Part shown: positions 34,679-44,326 of the stretch, one piece after another
Numbering within the stretch: the stretch's first letter is position 1
How the letters are laid out: each line of letters starts with the position of its first letter
The notes under the pieces: model-generated
Databases searched by the model: none
Told to the model about the DNA's origin: nothing
Seen by the model: the letters and a program-made list of their open reading frames with translations, nothing else
Position numbers and translations under genes: made by a program
Assembly: GCA_963783235.1 (NCBI GenBank)
Contig: CAWAMN010000001.1
Span: forward strand, 1,488,001-1,552,000
Direction of reading: 5' to 3'
Length of the DNA stretch: 64,000 bases
DNA from: Thiohalomonas sp963783235
Lineage (GTDB): Bacteria > Pseudomonadota > Gammaproteobacteria > Thiohalomonadales > Thiohalomonadaceae

Positions 34679-36376
34679 TCAGTGTGCCTCCTTTCCGCGA
34701 CGCATGACGCCTCCCGTTGCCGGGGCGCCTCCTCCATGTGAAATGATGTCGGCCAGCTCTTCCGGCGCTTGAGCGCCAACCAGGCGATACAACTCGCACA
34801 ACTGTAGCCGATAGAGCCGTTCGAAATCACGTACCGAATCGGACGGGTTGTAGTCACCGAACCACCAGAACCAGTCGGAACCCTCGCAAATCGCCAACTG
34901 ATGTTCGGCTCTGGCCAATCGCTCCCCCTTCAGGTTGCCTTCGGCCACGGCGGTGTCGAAGGCCTGTTTGGCATGAGCCAGCAGTTCCCAGCCGCGGTTT
35001 TTATCCGGATCACCAATCCAGGTGGAAAAGGTCCCGTACACCCAACTCCCCGCCACCAGATGCGGCAGTTCGGTGGGTTGAGTCCCCCTTTCGATGACGT
35101 CCGCAAAGGTGGTCAATTCGAGGTCGGGGTGTTCGGCGAGACGGCGATAGAGCGTTGCCAGAAAAGGGTAGCCGTTGTTCGCGTAATGTTCCCAGGCATT
35201 CTCCCCGTCAAGAATGATGGGCACCACGCGGTTGGGTTCGTGGGCACAGGCTGTTCCGATATTTTCCAGGTGATGGATCAGGTTGCCGACGGCATCGTCG
35301 GCGCGCCAGTCGGCGTAGGTAAACCCGATAAGGTCCGATATGCCATCGTCCCGGAAAAAACAGTGTCCTTCGGTTCCCTCGAGCCGGTACGAGCGGTGAA
35401 TGCAGTCCAAATCCATCCCGGCGTGGCTGAGACTGTTTCGCAGGACACTCTCGCCGGTGGCGACCCAGGAAAATCCCGCTTCGTCCAGCCGTCTGACGGT
35501 CGCGTCACTTACTCCGCCTTCGGAAGGCCAGCAGCCGACCGGACGGAAGCCGAAATGGCGCTCGAAGACGCGGAGGCCTTCCTCGATGTGCCACTGCACC
35601 CGCTCCTCTCCCCCCGGATAGACGGAGAGATCGGGCATTGGCGCTTCCGGCTGGGTCTCGCAGGCACTGTCGATTTCCAGCAGCAGAGGAATGATGGGAT
35701 GGGCATAGGGCGTCACCGAGAGTTCTATTTTCTTCGTTTCGGCGAGCCGGCGATAACGCTCCAAAACGCCGGAGAGCAGCTCGGAAATCACCTCGAGCAG
35801 TTGATGCCTCTGGTGCAGCGAGAATTCGCGCCCATGCTCCATGAGCATGCGGACACGCCGATCGCCTCGCCGCACCGTTTCCCCCATCCATGCCAAGTGA
35901 TACCACATTACCAGATCGGCCAAGTACTGCTCTTCGAGGTAAACGGCCAAGTGGGGCTGGGCCAGGATATGACGGGCCAGCTCAGCCAGTTCGTAAAACG
36001 GCTCGAATCGGCTGATGAGGCGCTTTTCATTGGCCCGCAGGCAGGCCTGGATGAGTTCGACCCGCTCCTCGATGCTGCTCGGAAACGCCGGGCTCACCAG
36101 AGAAGCGAGTAGCGGATCGCGAATCGGCTGCTTGGCTTCGAAATAGGCACTCACCTGTTCGGCATAGTCATCGATCTGCTCAAGAAGCGTGGGGGCAAAG
36201 TTGACCACCGCCCGCGCCCCCGGGACCTCCTCGAGGATAGCCGCCATATCGACATAATCCTTGGTGGCGTGCAGGTAGGTCCACGGCAGCCGGTACTCAC
36301 CTTTTTCCCGATCAAAGTAGTGGGGCTGATGCATATGCCAGCAAAGGACGACCTTCAGGGGCGACTTAGCGGACAT
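34679..36376 (-). CDS. GH57 family glycoside hydrolase (alpha-amylase/amylopullulanase type)
   Basis: A 565-residue GH57 enzyme acting on alpha-glucans. It starts MSAKSPLKVVLCWHMHQPHY at 36376, overlapping the end of glgC by 11 nt; the upstream in-frame extension lies inside glgC. The first conserved motif is HMHQPHY, the nucleophile is E286 in GCWPSEGGVSD, and the acid/base is D390 in IILDGENAWEHY. The size and the C-terminal helical domain agree with amylase-type members rather than GH57 branching enzymes. The exact specificity (amylase, amylopullulanase or 4-alpha-glucanotransferase) cannot be read from sequence. Its place between glgC and malQ points to glycogen remodelling in the cytoplasm; no signal peptide is seen. 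Confidence 0.9.
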   Translation of the reverse strand: MSAKSPLKVVLCWHMHQPHYFDREKGEYRLPWTYLHATKDYVDMAAILEEVPGARAVVNFAPTLLEQIDDYAEQVSAYFEAKQPIRDPLLASLVSPAFPSSIEERVELIQACLRANEKRLISRFEPFYELAELARHILAQPHLAVYLEEQYLADLVMWYHLAWMGETVRRGDRRVRMLMEHGREFSLHQRHQLLEVISELLSGVLERYRRLAETKKIELSVTPYAHPIIPLLLEIDSACETQPEAPMPDLSVYPGGEERVQWHIEEGLRVFERHFGFRPVGCWPSEGGVSDATVRRLDEAGFSWVATGESVLRNSLSHAGMDLDCIHRSYRLEGTEGHCFFRDDGISDLIGFTYADWRADDAVGNLIHHLENIGTACAHEPNRVVPIILDGENAWEHYANNGYPFLATLYRRLAEHPDLELTTFADVIERGTQPTELPHLVAGSWVYGTFSTWIGDPDKNRGWELLAHAKQAFDTAVAEGNLKGERLARAEHQLAICEGSDWFWWFGDYNPSDSVRDFERLYRLQLCELYRLVGAQAPEELADIISHGGGAPATGGVMRRGKEAH

Positions 36377-37634
36377 GGTGGAGGGACTGTCCGAGCATTT
36401 CGGGGCAGACCAGCACGATGCCGTTGTCACTCACATAGAATCGCTTCGCATCCTCTTCCGGGTCCTCGCCAATCACCATGCCTTCCGGGATCACCACGCC
36501 TTTGTCGATCACTGCACGGCGAATGCGGGCGTTTCTGCCGATGGTCACGTCCGGCAGCACCACCGTATCGTCGACACGAGCATGGGAGTTGACATAGACA
36601 TTTGAGAACAGCAGCGAATGGTGCACTCGCGCCCCTGAGATGATGCAGCCACCGGAGACCATTGAGTCCACGGCCATGCCACGGCGGTCCGGATCGTCAA
36701 AAATGAATTTGGCTGGAGGCAGTTGGGCCTGGTAGGTCCAGATAGGCCAGTCGGTGTTATAGAGGTTCAGTTCCGGAGTGACGCCGATCAGCTCCATATT
36801 GGCCGCCCAGTAGGCATCAATCGTGCCCACATCCCGCCAGTAGGCCTGTTTCCCGGTCTCCGGATCCCTAAACGGATAGGCATAAACATTACATTTCTCA
36901 ATGATATTGGGAATGACATCCTTGCCGAAATCGCGGGAGGACTCAGGGTTGTCGGCGTCGCGAATCAGCTGTTCGTACAGAAACTCGCGATTGAAGACAT
37001 AAATCCCCATGGAAGCCAGCGCCTCGTTCTTGCGACCGGGAATGGGGTCGGGATCGGCTGGCTTTTCCCGGAAACTGTTGACCTTCAAGTTGTCATCGAC
37101 TCCCATGACCCCGAAGGAGCGGGCGGTATCCAGGGGGACTTCGAAGCAACCGATAGTGACGTCGGCGCCCTGCTCGACGTGGTAGGCCAGCATGGGGCCG
37201 TAGTCCATCTGGTAGATGTGATCGCCGGCCAGTACCAGCACGTATTCCGGCTGATGGAGCCGAATAATATCCAGATTCTGGTATAACGCATCGGCGGTGC
37301 CCGCATACCAGCCCGCGTCGATGCGCTGCTGTGCCGGCAGAATCTCTATGAACTCCCCCATTTCGCCCCGGAAAAAATTCCAGCCTCGCTGCAGGTGCCG
37401 AATCAATGAGTGGGATTTATATTGAGTCAGCACACCCATCCGGCGAATGCCGGAATTGATGCAGTTGGACAGCGGGAAGTCGATGATCCGGAATTTGCCC
37501 CCGAAAGGCACAGAGGGCTTGGAACGCCAGCGCGTCAACCCCTTCAGACGCGTTCCGCTGCCACCCGCGAGGATCAGTGCCAAGGTATCACGGGTGATAC
37601 GGCTGACGAACCGCGGTGTCATCTTCACGGGCAT
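36366..37634 (-). CDS. glgC: Glucose-1-phosphate adenylyltransferase
   Basis: Makes ADP-glucose from ATP and glucose-1-phosphate, the committed step of glycogen synthesis. The 422-residue protein has the N-terminal nucleotidyltransferase motif ALILAGGSGTRLKGLTRWRS, the substrate-binding segments of GDHIYQMDYGPML and GRKNEALASMGIYVF, and C-terminal left-handed beta-helix repeats (DVTIGRNARIRRAVIDKGV). Arginine/lysine-rich sites near the N-terminus suit allosteric control by sugar phosphates. The stop overlaps the GH57 start by 11 nt. It diverges from glgB, with about 115 bp between starts. Confidence 0.97.
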   Translation of the reverse strand: MPVKMTPRFVSRITRDTLALILAGGSGTRLKGLTRWRSKPSVPFGGKFRIIDFPLSNCINSGIRRMGVLTQYKSHSLIRHLQRGWNFFRGEMGEFIEILPAQQRIDAGWYAGTADALYQNLDIIRLHQPEYVLVLAGDHIYQMDYGPMLAYHVEQGADVTIGCFEVPLDTARSFGVMGVDDNLKVNSFREKPADPDPIPGRKNEALASMGIYVFNREFLYEQLIRDADNPESSRDFGKDVIPNIIEKCNVYAYPFRDPETGKQAYWRDVGTIDAYWAANMELIGVTPELNLYNTDWPIWTYQAQLPPAKFIFDDPDRRGMAVDSMVSGGCIISGARVHHSLLFSNVYVNSHARVDDTVVLPDVTIGRNARIRRAVIDKGVVIPEGMVIGEDPEEDAKRFYVSDNGIVLVCPEMLGQSLHHVR

Positions 37635-37749
37635 TCACAATTCTCCCCAATTGTTGTTATCGATTTCACTCCGGTTTAGAGCCTCCGCTCATTCCGGTAT
37701 CCTTAGGTATGTTTTCTCTTTGCCTAACCGATTTACGGGGGCCCAAAGC

Positions 37750-39963
37750 TTGACCAGCTTAACATCGCTCAATGAAACACGTGTGAAGAACCTGTCCGAG
37801 GGTGAAAAACGAATCCTGGAGGCACGGCATCATGATCCCTTTGAGGTCCTGGGGCGCCACCCGGATGGCGGGGGCATTGTGATTCGAGCCTATCTGCCAA
37901 GTGCGGCAGAAGCCGCCATAGAGGGCCGTAGCGGGACGTTGCCAATGGGACGTATTCCTCACACGGATCTGTTCGAATGGCACGGCGAACCCGATGCGGT
38001 TCCCGAGCGTTATCAACTGACTACGAGCGATCATCACGGTCGTACGCAGACACGCCACGACCCCTATGCTTTTCCTCCCCGCCTCGCCGACTTCAATTTG
38101 CACTTGTTCGGCGAGGGGCGGCACCGCCATACCTATCGGTTCCTCGGTGCTCGGCAGATAAGTGTAGACGGTATCTTCGGTGTTCTCTTCGGTGTTTGGG
38201 CACCGAATGCCTCCCGAGTCAGTGTCGTGGGCGAATTCAACCAGTGGGACGGACGCGCACACCCCATGCGCACACGCGGTGGTTGCGGTGTTTGGGAGCT
38301 GTTTATTCCGGAACTGGGGCCCGGCATGCTCTACAAGTTCGAGCTTCGGGATCGCGCCGGCGGTATCCACCTCAAGACCGACCCCTATGGCCGCCGTTTC
38401 GAGTTGCGCCCCTCCACGGCTGCCATCGTCGAAGGGCCGGATGACTACGCCTGGAGCGACACTACCTGGATGGCGGAGCGGGCCCACCGAGACTGGCGAC
38501 ACGAGCCCCTTTCCATCTACGAGGTCCACCCGGGCTCCTGGCAGCGGGAGGAGGACGGCCGATTCCTCAACTATCGGGAACTGGCCCGCCGGCTAATCCC
38601 CTATGTTCTGGACAACGGTTTCACCCATATCGAGCTGCTGCCCGTCACCGAGCACCCGTTCGACGGCTCCTGGGGCTATCAGGCCACCGGCTATTTCGCC
38701 CCGACCAGTCGCTTCGGCACACCCGATGATTTCCGCTACTTCGTCGATCAGTGCCACCAAAACGGCGTTGGCGTTATTCTGGACTGGGTGCCTGCGCACT
38801 TCCCGAAAGATCACCATGCCCTGGCCAACTTCGACGGAACGCCGCTTTACGAGCATGCCGATCCCCGACGGGGCGAACACCAGGACTGGGGCACCTACAT
38901 CTTCAATTTCGGCCGCCACGAGGTTAAGGCCTTTCTCATTTCCAGCGCGCTGTACTGGCTCGAGGAGCTTCACCTCGACGGCCTGCGCGTGGATGCCGTC
39001 GCCTCGATGCTCTACCTGGATTATTCCCGAGAGCCGGGAGAATGGCTGCCCAATATCCACGGCGGGCGCGAACACCTGGAGGCTATCGAGTTCCTGAAGG
39101 AGCTGAACACGGTGGTAAACGAGCGGGCCCCCGGAGCGATCACCATGGCGGAGGAGTCAACCGCCTGGCCGGGCGTGTCACGCCCTGTCAGCGATGGCGG
39201 TCTGGGTTTCTCGATGAAGTGGAATATGGGGTGGATGAACGACACCCTCTCTTACATTCACAAGGACCCCATACACCGCCGCTGGCACCACAGCCAACTC
39301 ACCTTCGGGCTCATGTACGCCTTCAGCGAGAACTTTATTCTCCCCTTCTCGCATGATGAGGTGGTGCATATGAAGCGCTCGATGCTCGACAAAATGCCGG
39401 GCGACGAATGGCAGCGCTTCGCCAACTTGCGCCTGCTCTATACCTACATGTTCACCATGCCGGGAAAGAAGTTACTGTTCATGGGCAATGAGTTCGCCCA
39501 GGGCCGGGAGTGGAACTTCGAAGGGCCGCTGGAATGGCGTCTGCTCGACCGGAAGGCTCACAATGGCGTCCGGTCGCTGGTCGCCGATCTCAATCACCTC
39601 TACCGGGAATCGCCTCCTCTGCATGCTCACGACTTCGAAGAGCAGGGCTTCCAGTGGCTGGAGTGCGACGATGCGGATTATTCACGGCTCGCCTTCACCC
39701 GCCGCGGCGGCAACCAGGAGTGGGTGGTGGCCCTCAATTTCACCCCCATGCTGCACAGCGGTTATCGTCTGGGCCTCCCGGCTCCCGGGCGCTGGGAGGT
39801 CGTCTTCAATTCCGACTCTCGGTTTTACGGCGGGAGCAACGCAGGCAACCCGGGGCCGATCACCAGCCGGGCGACTCCCGCCATGGGGCAGGCGCACTCC
39901 ATCGACATCGCCCTGCCGCCGCTGGCGGGGGTGATCCTGAGGCGGCTATCGGATAAAGGATGA
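37750..39963 (+). CDS. glgB: 1,4-alpha-glucan branching enzyme
   Basis: Forms alpha-1,6 branches in glycogen (GH13). Two N-terminal CBM48-type modules (HHDPFEVLGRHPDGGG, then VFGVWAPNASRVSVVGEFNQW) precede the catalytic barrel, with nucleophile in GLRVDAVASMLYLDY, acid/base in ITMAEESTAWPG and aspartate of LPFSHDEVVHMK. The frame is open to 37447, but that overlaps glgC. I prefer the TTG at 37750 after GGGGG, giving 737 residues; a GTG at 37783 is the alternative. It is a normal-length GlgB. It diverges from glgC and ends 22 bp before the convergent pgi. Confidence 0.95.
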   Translation: MTSLTSLNETRVKNLSEGEKRILEARHHDPFEVLGRHPDGGGIVIRAYLPSAAEAAIEGRSGTLPMGRIPHTDLFEWHGEPDAVPERYQLTTSDHHGRTQTRHDPYAFPPRLADFNLHLFGEGRHRHTYRFLGARQISVDGIFGVLFGVWAPNASRVSVVGEFNQWDGRAHPMRTRGGCGVWELFIPELGPGMLYKFELRDRAGGIHLKTDPYGRRFELRPSTAAIVEGPDDYAWSDTTWMAERAHRDWRHEPLSIYEVHPGSWQREEDGRFLNYRELARRLIPYVLDNGFTHIELLPVTEHPFDGSWGYQATGYFAPTSRFGTPDDFRYFVDQCHQNGVGVILDWVPAHFPKDHHALANFDGTPLYEHADPRRGEHQDWGTYIFNFGRHEVKAFLISSALYWLEELHLDGLRVDAVASMLYLDYSREPGEWLPNIHGGREHLEAIEFLKELNTVVNERAPGAITMAEESTAWPGVSRPVSDGGLGFSMKWNMGWMNDTLSYIHKDPIHRRWHHSQLTFGLMYAFSENFILPFSHDEVVHMKRSMLDKMPGDEWQRFANLRLLYTYMFTMPGKKLLFMGNEFAQGREWNFEGPLEWRLLDRKAHNGVRSLVADLNHLYRESPPLHAHDFEEQGFQWLECDDADYSRLAFTRRGGNQEWVVALNFTPMLHSGYRLGLPAPGRWEVVFNSDSRFYGGSNAGNPGPITSRATPAMGQAHSIDIALPPLAGVILRRLSDKG

Positions 39964-39985
39964 GGCGGCGGGCACACGATCGTGG

Positions 39986-41626
39986 CTACCCGCAAATCGC
40001 CTTATAAGCATTAATGAGGCCGTTCGTGGAGGGGTCATGCCCTCCCACCGGCCGTTTGTCGCCTAGCTCCGGCAGAATAGTCTTGGCGAGTTGCTTGCCG
40101 AGTTCCACCCCCCACTGATCAAACGAATTGATATTCCAGATAACACCCTGAACGAAGACCTTGTGCTCATAAAGGGCGATGAGCGAGCCCAGCGAGCGAG
40201 GGGTTATCTGGCTCATCAGAATGGAGTTGGTGGGCCGGTTGCCCGGGAATACCTTGTGCGGCAGCACTCTGTCCAGCATCTCGCCCGAAATCCCTTCGGC
40301 CTCGAGCTCCGATCTCGCTTCGAGTTCCGTTTTTCCTTTCATCAGCGCTTCGGTCTGGGCAAAAAAATTGGCCAGCAATTTCCGGTGATGATCGCCGATG
40401 GGGTTGTGAGTGCGCGCCGGGGCGATGAAGTCGCAGGGTATGAGCTTGGTGCCCTGATGGATGAGTTGGTAGAACGCATGCTGGCCATTAGTGCCCGGCT
40501 CGCCCCAGACCACCGGCCCCGTGGAGTAATCGACTGGCTGTCCGTTGCGGTCGATGCGCTTGCCATTACTCTCCATGTCGCCCTGCTGGAAATAGGCCGG
40601 AAAGCGGTGCAGATATTGATCGTAAGGGAGAATGGCGTACGTTTCGGCGCCGAAAAAATTGTTGTACCAGATGCCCAGCAGCGCCAGTGTCACCGGCAGG
40701 TTCTTTTCAAGGGGCGTGTTGTGAAAGTGCAGGTCCATGGCATGGGCCCCTTCGAGCAGCTGCTCGAAATGGTCCATGCCGATGAACAGCGCGATCGGCA
40801 GGCCGATGGCCGACCAGAGGGAATAGCGGCCGCCCACCCAATCCCAGAACTCGAACATGTGCGTGGTGTCGATGCCGAATTCCGAGACCTTTTCGGCATT
40901 GGTCGACACCGCCACGAAATGGCTGGCCACCGCCTCTTCTTCCAGCTTGTCAATCAGCCAGCGGCGTGCGGTGAAGGCGTTGGTAAGGGTTTCCTGGGTT
41001 GTAAAGGTCTTCGAGGCGATGATGAACAGTGTTGTTTCCGGATCGATCCCTTTCAAGAGCTCGGCGATCTGCGTACCGTCCACGTTGGAAATGAAATGGG
41101 CGCTCATTCCCTTTTTCCCGTAGGGCCTTAGCGCTTCGCAGACCATTAGCGGTCCCAGATCCGAACCGCCGATGCCGATGTTCACGACGTCGGTAATCGG
41201 CTTACCCGTGTAACCTTTCCATTCCCCGTTACGAACCGAGTCGGTAAAGCGCCGCATCCGTTGGAGCACGGCCTCTACCTTGGGCATGACATCCTCGCCC
41301 TCGGTTCGAATGGGGTTCCCGCTTCGATTGCGTAACGCCACGTGCAGCGCCGCACGCCCCTCGGTGAAGTTAATCGGCTCACCCTGGAACATACGGTCAG
41401 CCCAGCCCGGCACGTCGGCTTCCTCCGCCAACTGCCGGAGAAGACGCATGGTCTCTTCCGTGATCCGGTTTTTTGAATAGTCGAGCAGCATATCCTCGAA
41501 GCGCAGCGAGAATTTGTCGAAACGCTTCGGGTCCTGCTCGAACAGTTCGCGCATAGTGAGTTGCTCAATCTCACGGTGATGATCAGTGAGAGCTTTCCAG
41601 ATTGTCGACGTGGTAAGCCGCGGCAT
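39986..41626 (-). CDS. pgi: Glucose-6-phosphate isomerase
   Basis: Interconverts glucose-6-phosphate and fructose-6-phosphate. The 546-residue protein shows the two signatures DWVGGRYSLWSAIGLPIALF, with the sugar-binding core around VVNIGIGGSDLGPLMV, and the C-terminal block GVIWNINSFDQWGVELGK, with a catalytic lysine near its end. Length and start (MPRLTTSTIWKALTDHHREI) are standard. It is followed in transcription by nothing close and lies directly downstream of zwf, separated by 21 bp, so carbon from glycogen can enter either glycolysis or the pentose phosphate route. Confidence 0.97.
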   Translation of the reverse strand: MPRLTTSTIWKALTDHHREIEQLTMRELFEQDPKRFDKFSLRFEDMLLDYSKNRITEETMRLLRQLAEEADVPGWADRMFQGEPINFTEGRAALHVALRNRSGNPIRTEGEDVMPKVEAVLQRMRRFTDSVRNGEWKGYTGKPITDVVNIGIGGSDLGPLMVCEALRPYGKKGMSAHFISNVDGTQIAELLKGIDPETTLFIIASKTFTTQETLTNAFTARRWLIDKLEEEAVASHFVAVSTNAEKVSEFGIDTTHMFEFWDWVGGRYSLWSAIGLPIALFIGMDHFEQLLEGAHAMDLHFHNTPLEKNLPVTLALLGIWYNNFFGAETYAILPYDQYLHRFPAYFQQGDMESNGKRIDRNGQPVDYSTGPVVWGEPGTNGQHAFYQLIHQGTKLIPCDFIAPARTHNPIGDHHRKLLANFFAQTEALMKGKTELEARSELEAEGISGEMLDRVLPHKVFPGNRPTNSILMSQITPRSLGSLIALYEHKVFVQGVIWNINSFDQWGVELGKQLAKTILPELGDKRPVGGHDPSTNGLINAYKAICG

Positions 41627-41647
41627 GTTCGTACCTTCTTTTTTCTG

Positions 41648-43151
41648 TTATTGAAGGGATTCGTCGTAATCTTCGGGATCCATGCTATTGCGCCACATCT
41701 GGTCCTCGCGATCGAAAAGGCGCAATGACTCCACCGGCCCCCAGCTGCCGGCGGGGTAGGTGTGGATGAAGTCCCGTTCCATCGAACCAGACCTTCAGGA
41801 TCGGGTCCACCACCCGCCATGCCCAGCGCACCTCGTCATAGCGCAGGAACAAGGAGTGATCGTCCTCGATCACATCAAGCAGCAGCCCTTCATAGGCGTC
41901 GAGCTTGACCTCCTCCTCACCCGCATAGGTCGCATCCAGGGCAATGGTGCGGGTATTCATCTCGAGGCCCGGGACCTTCACCTGCAATTCGGCCCGCAGG
42001 CATTCGTCCGGCTGAATACCCAGCAATATCCAGTTGGGCCGCAGGCGTTCGATAGGTGTGTTACGGAAAAGCAGTTGCGGCGGATGACGGAAGCGGATGG
42101 CGATCATGGATTTGGATTGGGCCATCCGTTTTCCCGTACGGATATAGAAAGGCACATTTCGCCAGCGCCAGTTGTCCAGGTAGAGCTTGACCGCCGCATA
42201 GGTCTCGGTTGTGCTGTTGGAAGGGATCCGCTTCTCTTCGAGATAGCCTCCCACCTGTTCGCCGTTGAGTCTTCCGCGTTTGTACTGGGCCCTGAAGGCG
42301 TGCGCATGAACAGCACTGCGAGGGATGGGCCGGATGGACTTGAGCACTTTTACCTTTTCATCGCGCAGCGACTCCGGATCCATGTTGGCGGGCGGCTCCA
42401 TGGCGACCAGTGTAAGCATCTGCAGCAAATGGCTCTGCAGCATGTCGCGCATGGCTCCCGAGGAGTCGTAATATTCGGCGCGGCCCTGAATACCTTGGGC
42501 TTCGGAGTGAGTAATCTGAACGTGGTCGATGAAGTTTCGGTTCCAGAGCGGCTCCATCATCAGGTTAGCAAAGCGAAAGACCAGCACATTCTGGACCATC
42601 GCCTTGCCCAGATAGTGATCGATACGAAACAGCTGTTCCTCGCGAAAATTCTTGTGTAACTGCTCCTCGAGGATCTGTGCACTCTCCAGGTCGTAGCCGA
42701 AGGGTTTTTCAATAACCAGACGCCGCCAGCCGGTTTCCTCTTTGTTGAGACCTACGTCGGCAAGGTGTTGAGCCACCAGCCCGAACTCCGCCGGGCGGAT
42801 CGCCATATAGAAGACCAGGTTGTCCGGACACTGGATGTCGTGGAACAGGGCTTTGTAGAGTCCGGAGTAGGCATCTGGATCGGAGAGGTCTCCCTGAAAG
42901 AAGTGCAGTCGACTGCTGAAACGCTCGAAGACGTCCGGCTGAAGACCGAGACGCACCCGCGGTTCGAGGATACCACCGACCTCTTTGCGCCAGTCCTCCG
43001 AACTCCAGTCGCGCCGCCCGAAACCGACGACCGCCATTTCCGTCGGCAGACGCCCCGCCTCCTCCAGATGATAAAGAGCCGGCAACAGTTTGTTTTGAGC
43101 CAGATTGCCGGTGGCCCCGAAGATCACGAAGGTGCACGGTTCGTTCAACAA
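41648..43151 (-). CDS. zwf: Glucose-6-phosphate 1-dehydrogenase (one frameshift near the 3' end)
   Basis: First enzyme of the oxidative pentose phosphate pathway; oxidises glucose-6-phosphate with NADP+. The protein starts MLNEPCTFVIFGATGNLAQN with the Rossmann motif and has the active-site signature FRIDHYLGKAMVQNVLVFRF. Near residue 455 an extra base (in the AA at 41785-41786) shifts the frame after ILKVW. Removing it yields SMERDFIHTYPAGSWGPVES and the proper end DPEDYDESLQ with its stop at 41648. Full length would be about 500 residues. I consider this a sequencing error, as the rest is intact. It lies between gnd and pgi. Confidence 0.93.
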
Positions 43152-43294
43152 AAAACTCCTTATCTGACCGGTTCATTCACCGCCAAGGCGAAAAGAAACA
43201 GCATTGGAGGCCACAGAGAAGAAGAAACATTAAAGAGTGGTTCCGCTGCCCTATCTGCCACGCTCTTCGCGCCTTTGCGGTTGATACCCTTCGT

Positions 43295-44206
43295 TCAACG
43301 CCGAGTGATAGTGTGGCCGCCGAAGGCGTTGCGCATTACCGACAGCAGTTTCTCCGGGTAGCCCTCCCGATCCTGACTGGCGAAGCGCATCTGCAAGGCC
43401 AGGGTCATGACCGGTGCCGGAACGCCCTGCTCTATCGCCTCAATTGCCGTCCAGCGCCCCTCTCCGGAGTCGGAGACCACCGGCTCGATCGATTCCAGAG
43501 ACTGATCCTCGCCCAGCGCCTCGGCGGTAAGATCCAGTAACCAGCTCTGCACCACGGATCCGTGACGCCACACCTCGGAAACCTGCGCCAGATCAATCCC
43601 GAACTCATCACGGGAACGCAGCAGAGCCAGGCCTTCGGCCAGCGCCTGCATCATTCCATATTCAACGCCATTGTGGATCATCTTGGTGTAATGACCGGAA
43701 CCGACCGGGCCCACGTGGGCCCATCCCCTGTCGGGGGCAGGTGCCAATGCCTTCAGGGCCGGCTCGATAATCTCCACATACCGCTTCTCGCCGCCGACCA
43801 TCAGGCAGTAGCCGTTGTCGAGCCCCCAGATGCCGCCAGAAGTCCCGGCATCAACGAAGCCGATGGATCGCTCCTCCAGCCAGTCCGCTCGCCGGCGGCT
43901 GTCGTGAAAATTGGAGTTCGCCCCATCAACCAGCAGGTCTCCCGGCTCCAGGCGCTCGGCCACCTGACGAAGATGATCCTCGGTGGGCGTCCCGGCCGGC
44001 AGCATGAGCCATACGACCCTGGGCGGAGAGAGGTGCCCGACCGCCTCTGCAACGGAATCGGCAGCGGTGATCTTGGCCTCCTCCCGGGCAAGGTCGCGGG
44101 CGACTTCCGGCGACCGGTTGTAGCCGATAACCTCAATACCCCGGCGTGCCAGGCGACGCGCCATGTTCGCCCCCATTCTGCCCAAACCGACGATCGCAAT
44201 GCGCAT
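43295..44206 (-). CDS. gnd: 6-phosphogluconate dehydrogenase, short decarboxylating form
   Basis: Oxidatively decarboxylates 6-phosphogluconate to ribulose-5-phosphate. The 303-residue protein is the short, GndA/YqeC-like type, well below the roughly 470 residues of the classical enzyme. The N-terminal MRIAIVGLGRMGANMARRLA is the Rossmann fold. The substrate motif DAGTSGGIWGLDNGYCLMVG and the catalytic lysine region GSGHYTKMIHNGVEYGMMQA are complete. Short forms are usually NAD-preferring; that is family knowledge, not shown here. It is upstream of zwf, 143 bp away, and diverges from glgA. Confidence 0.95.
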   Translation of the reverse strand: MRIAIVGLGRMGANMARRLARRGIEVIGYNRSPEVARDLAREEAKITAADSVAEAVGHLSPPRVVWLMLPAGTPTEDHLRQVAERLEPGDLLVDGANSNFHDSRRRADWLEERSIGFVDAGTSGGIWGLDNGYCLMVGGEKRYVEIIEPALKALAPAPDRGWAHVGPVGSGHYTKMIHNGVEYGMMQALAEGLALLRSRDEFGIDLAQVSEVWRHGSVVQSWLLDLTAEALGEDQSLESIEPVVSDSGEGRWTAIEAIEQGVPAPVMTLALQMRFASQDREGYPEKLLSVMRNAFGGHTITRR

Positions 44207-44326
44207 GCGTCGCTCCCCTGCTAAAATTTATGATTGAACTATGTAGACTGTAGCTGGCCCGAGAAAAAATTGCAGGGGCAGCGCTTGCCATGCCTTAAGC
44301 CGAATTCCGGTAACAAGAACAACAAC

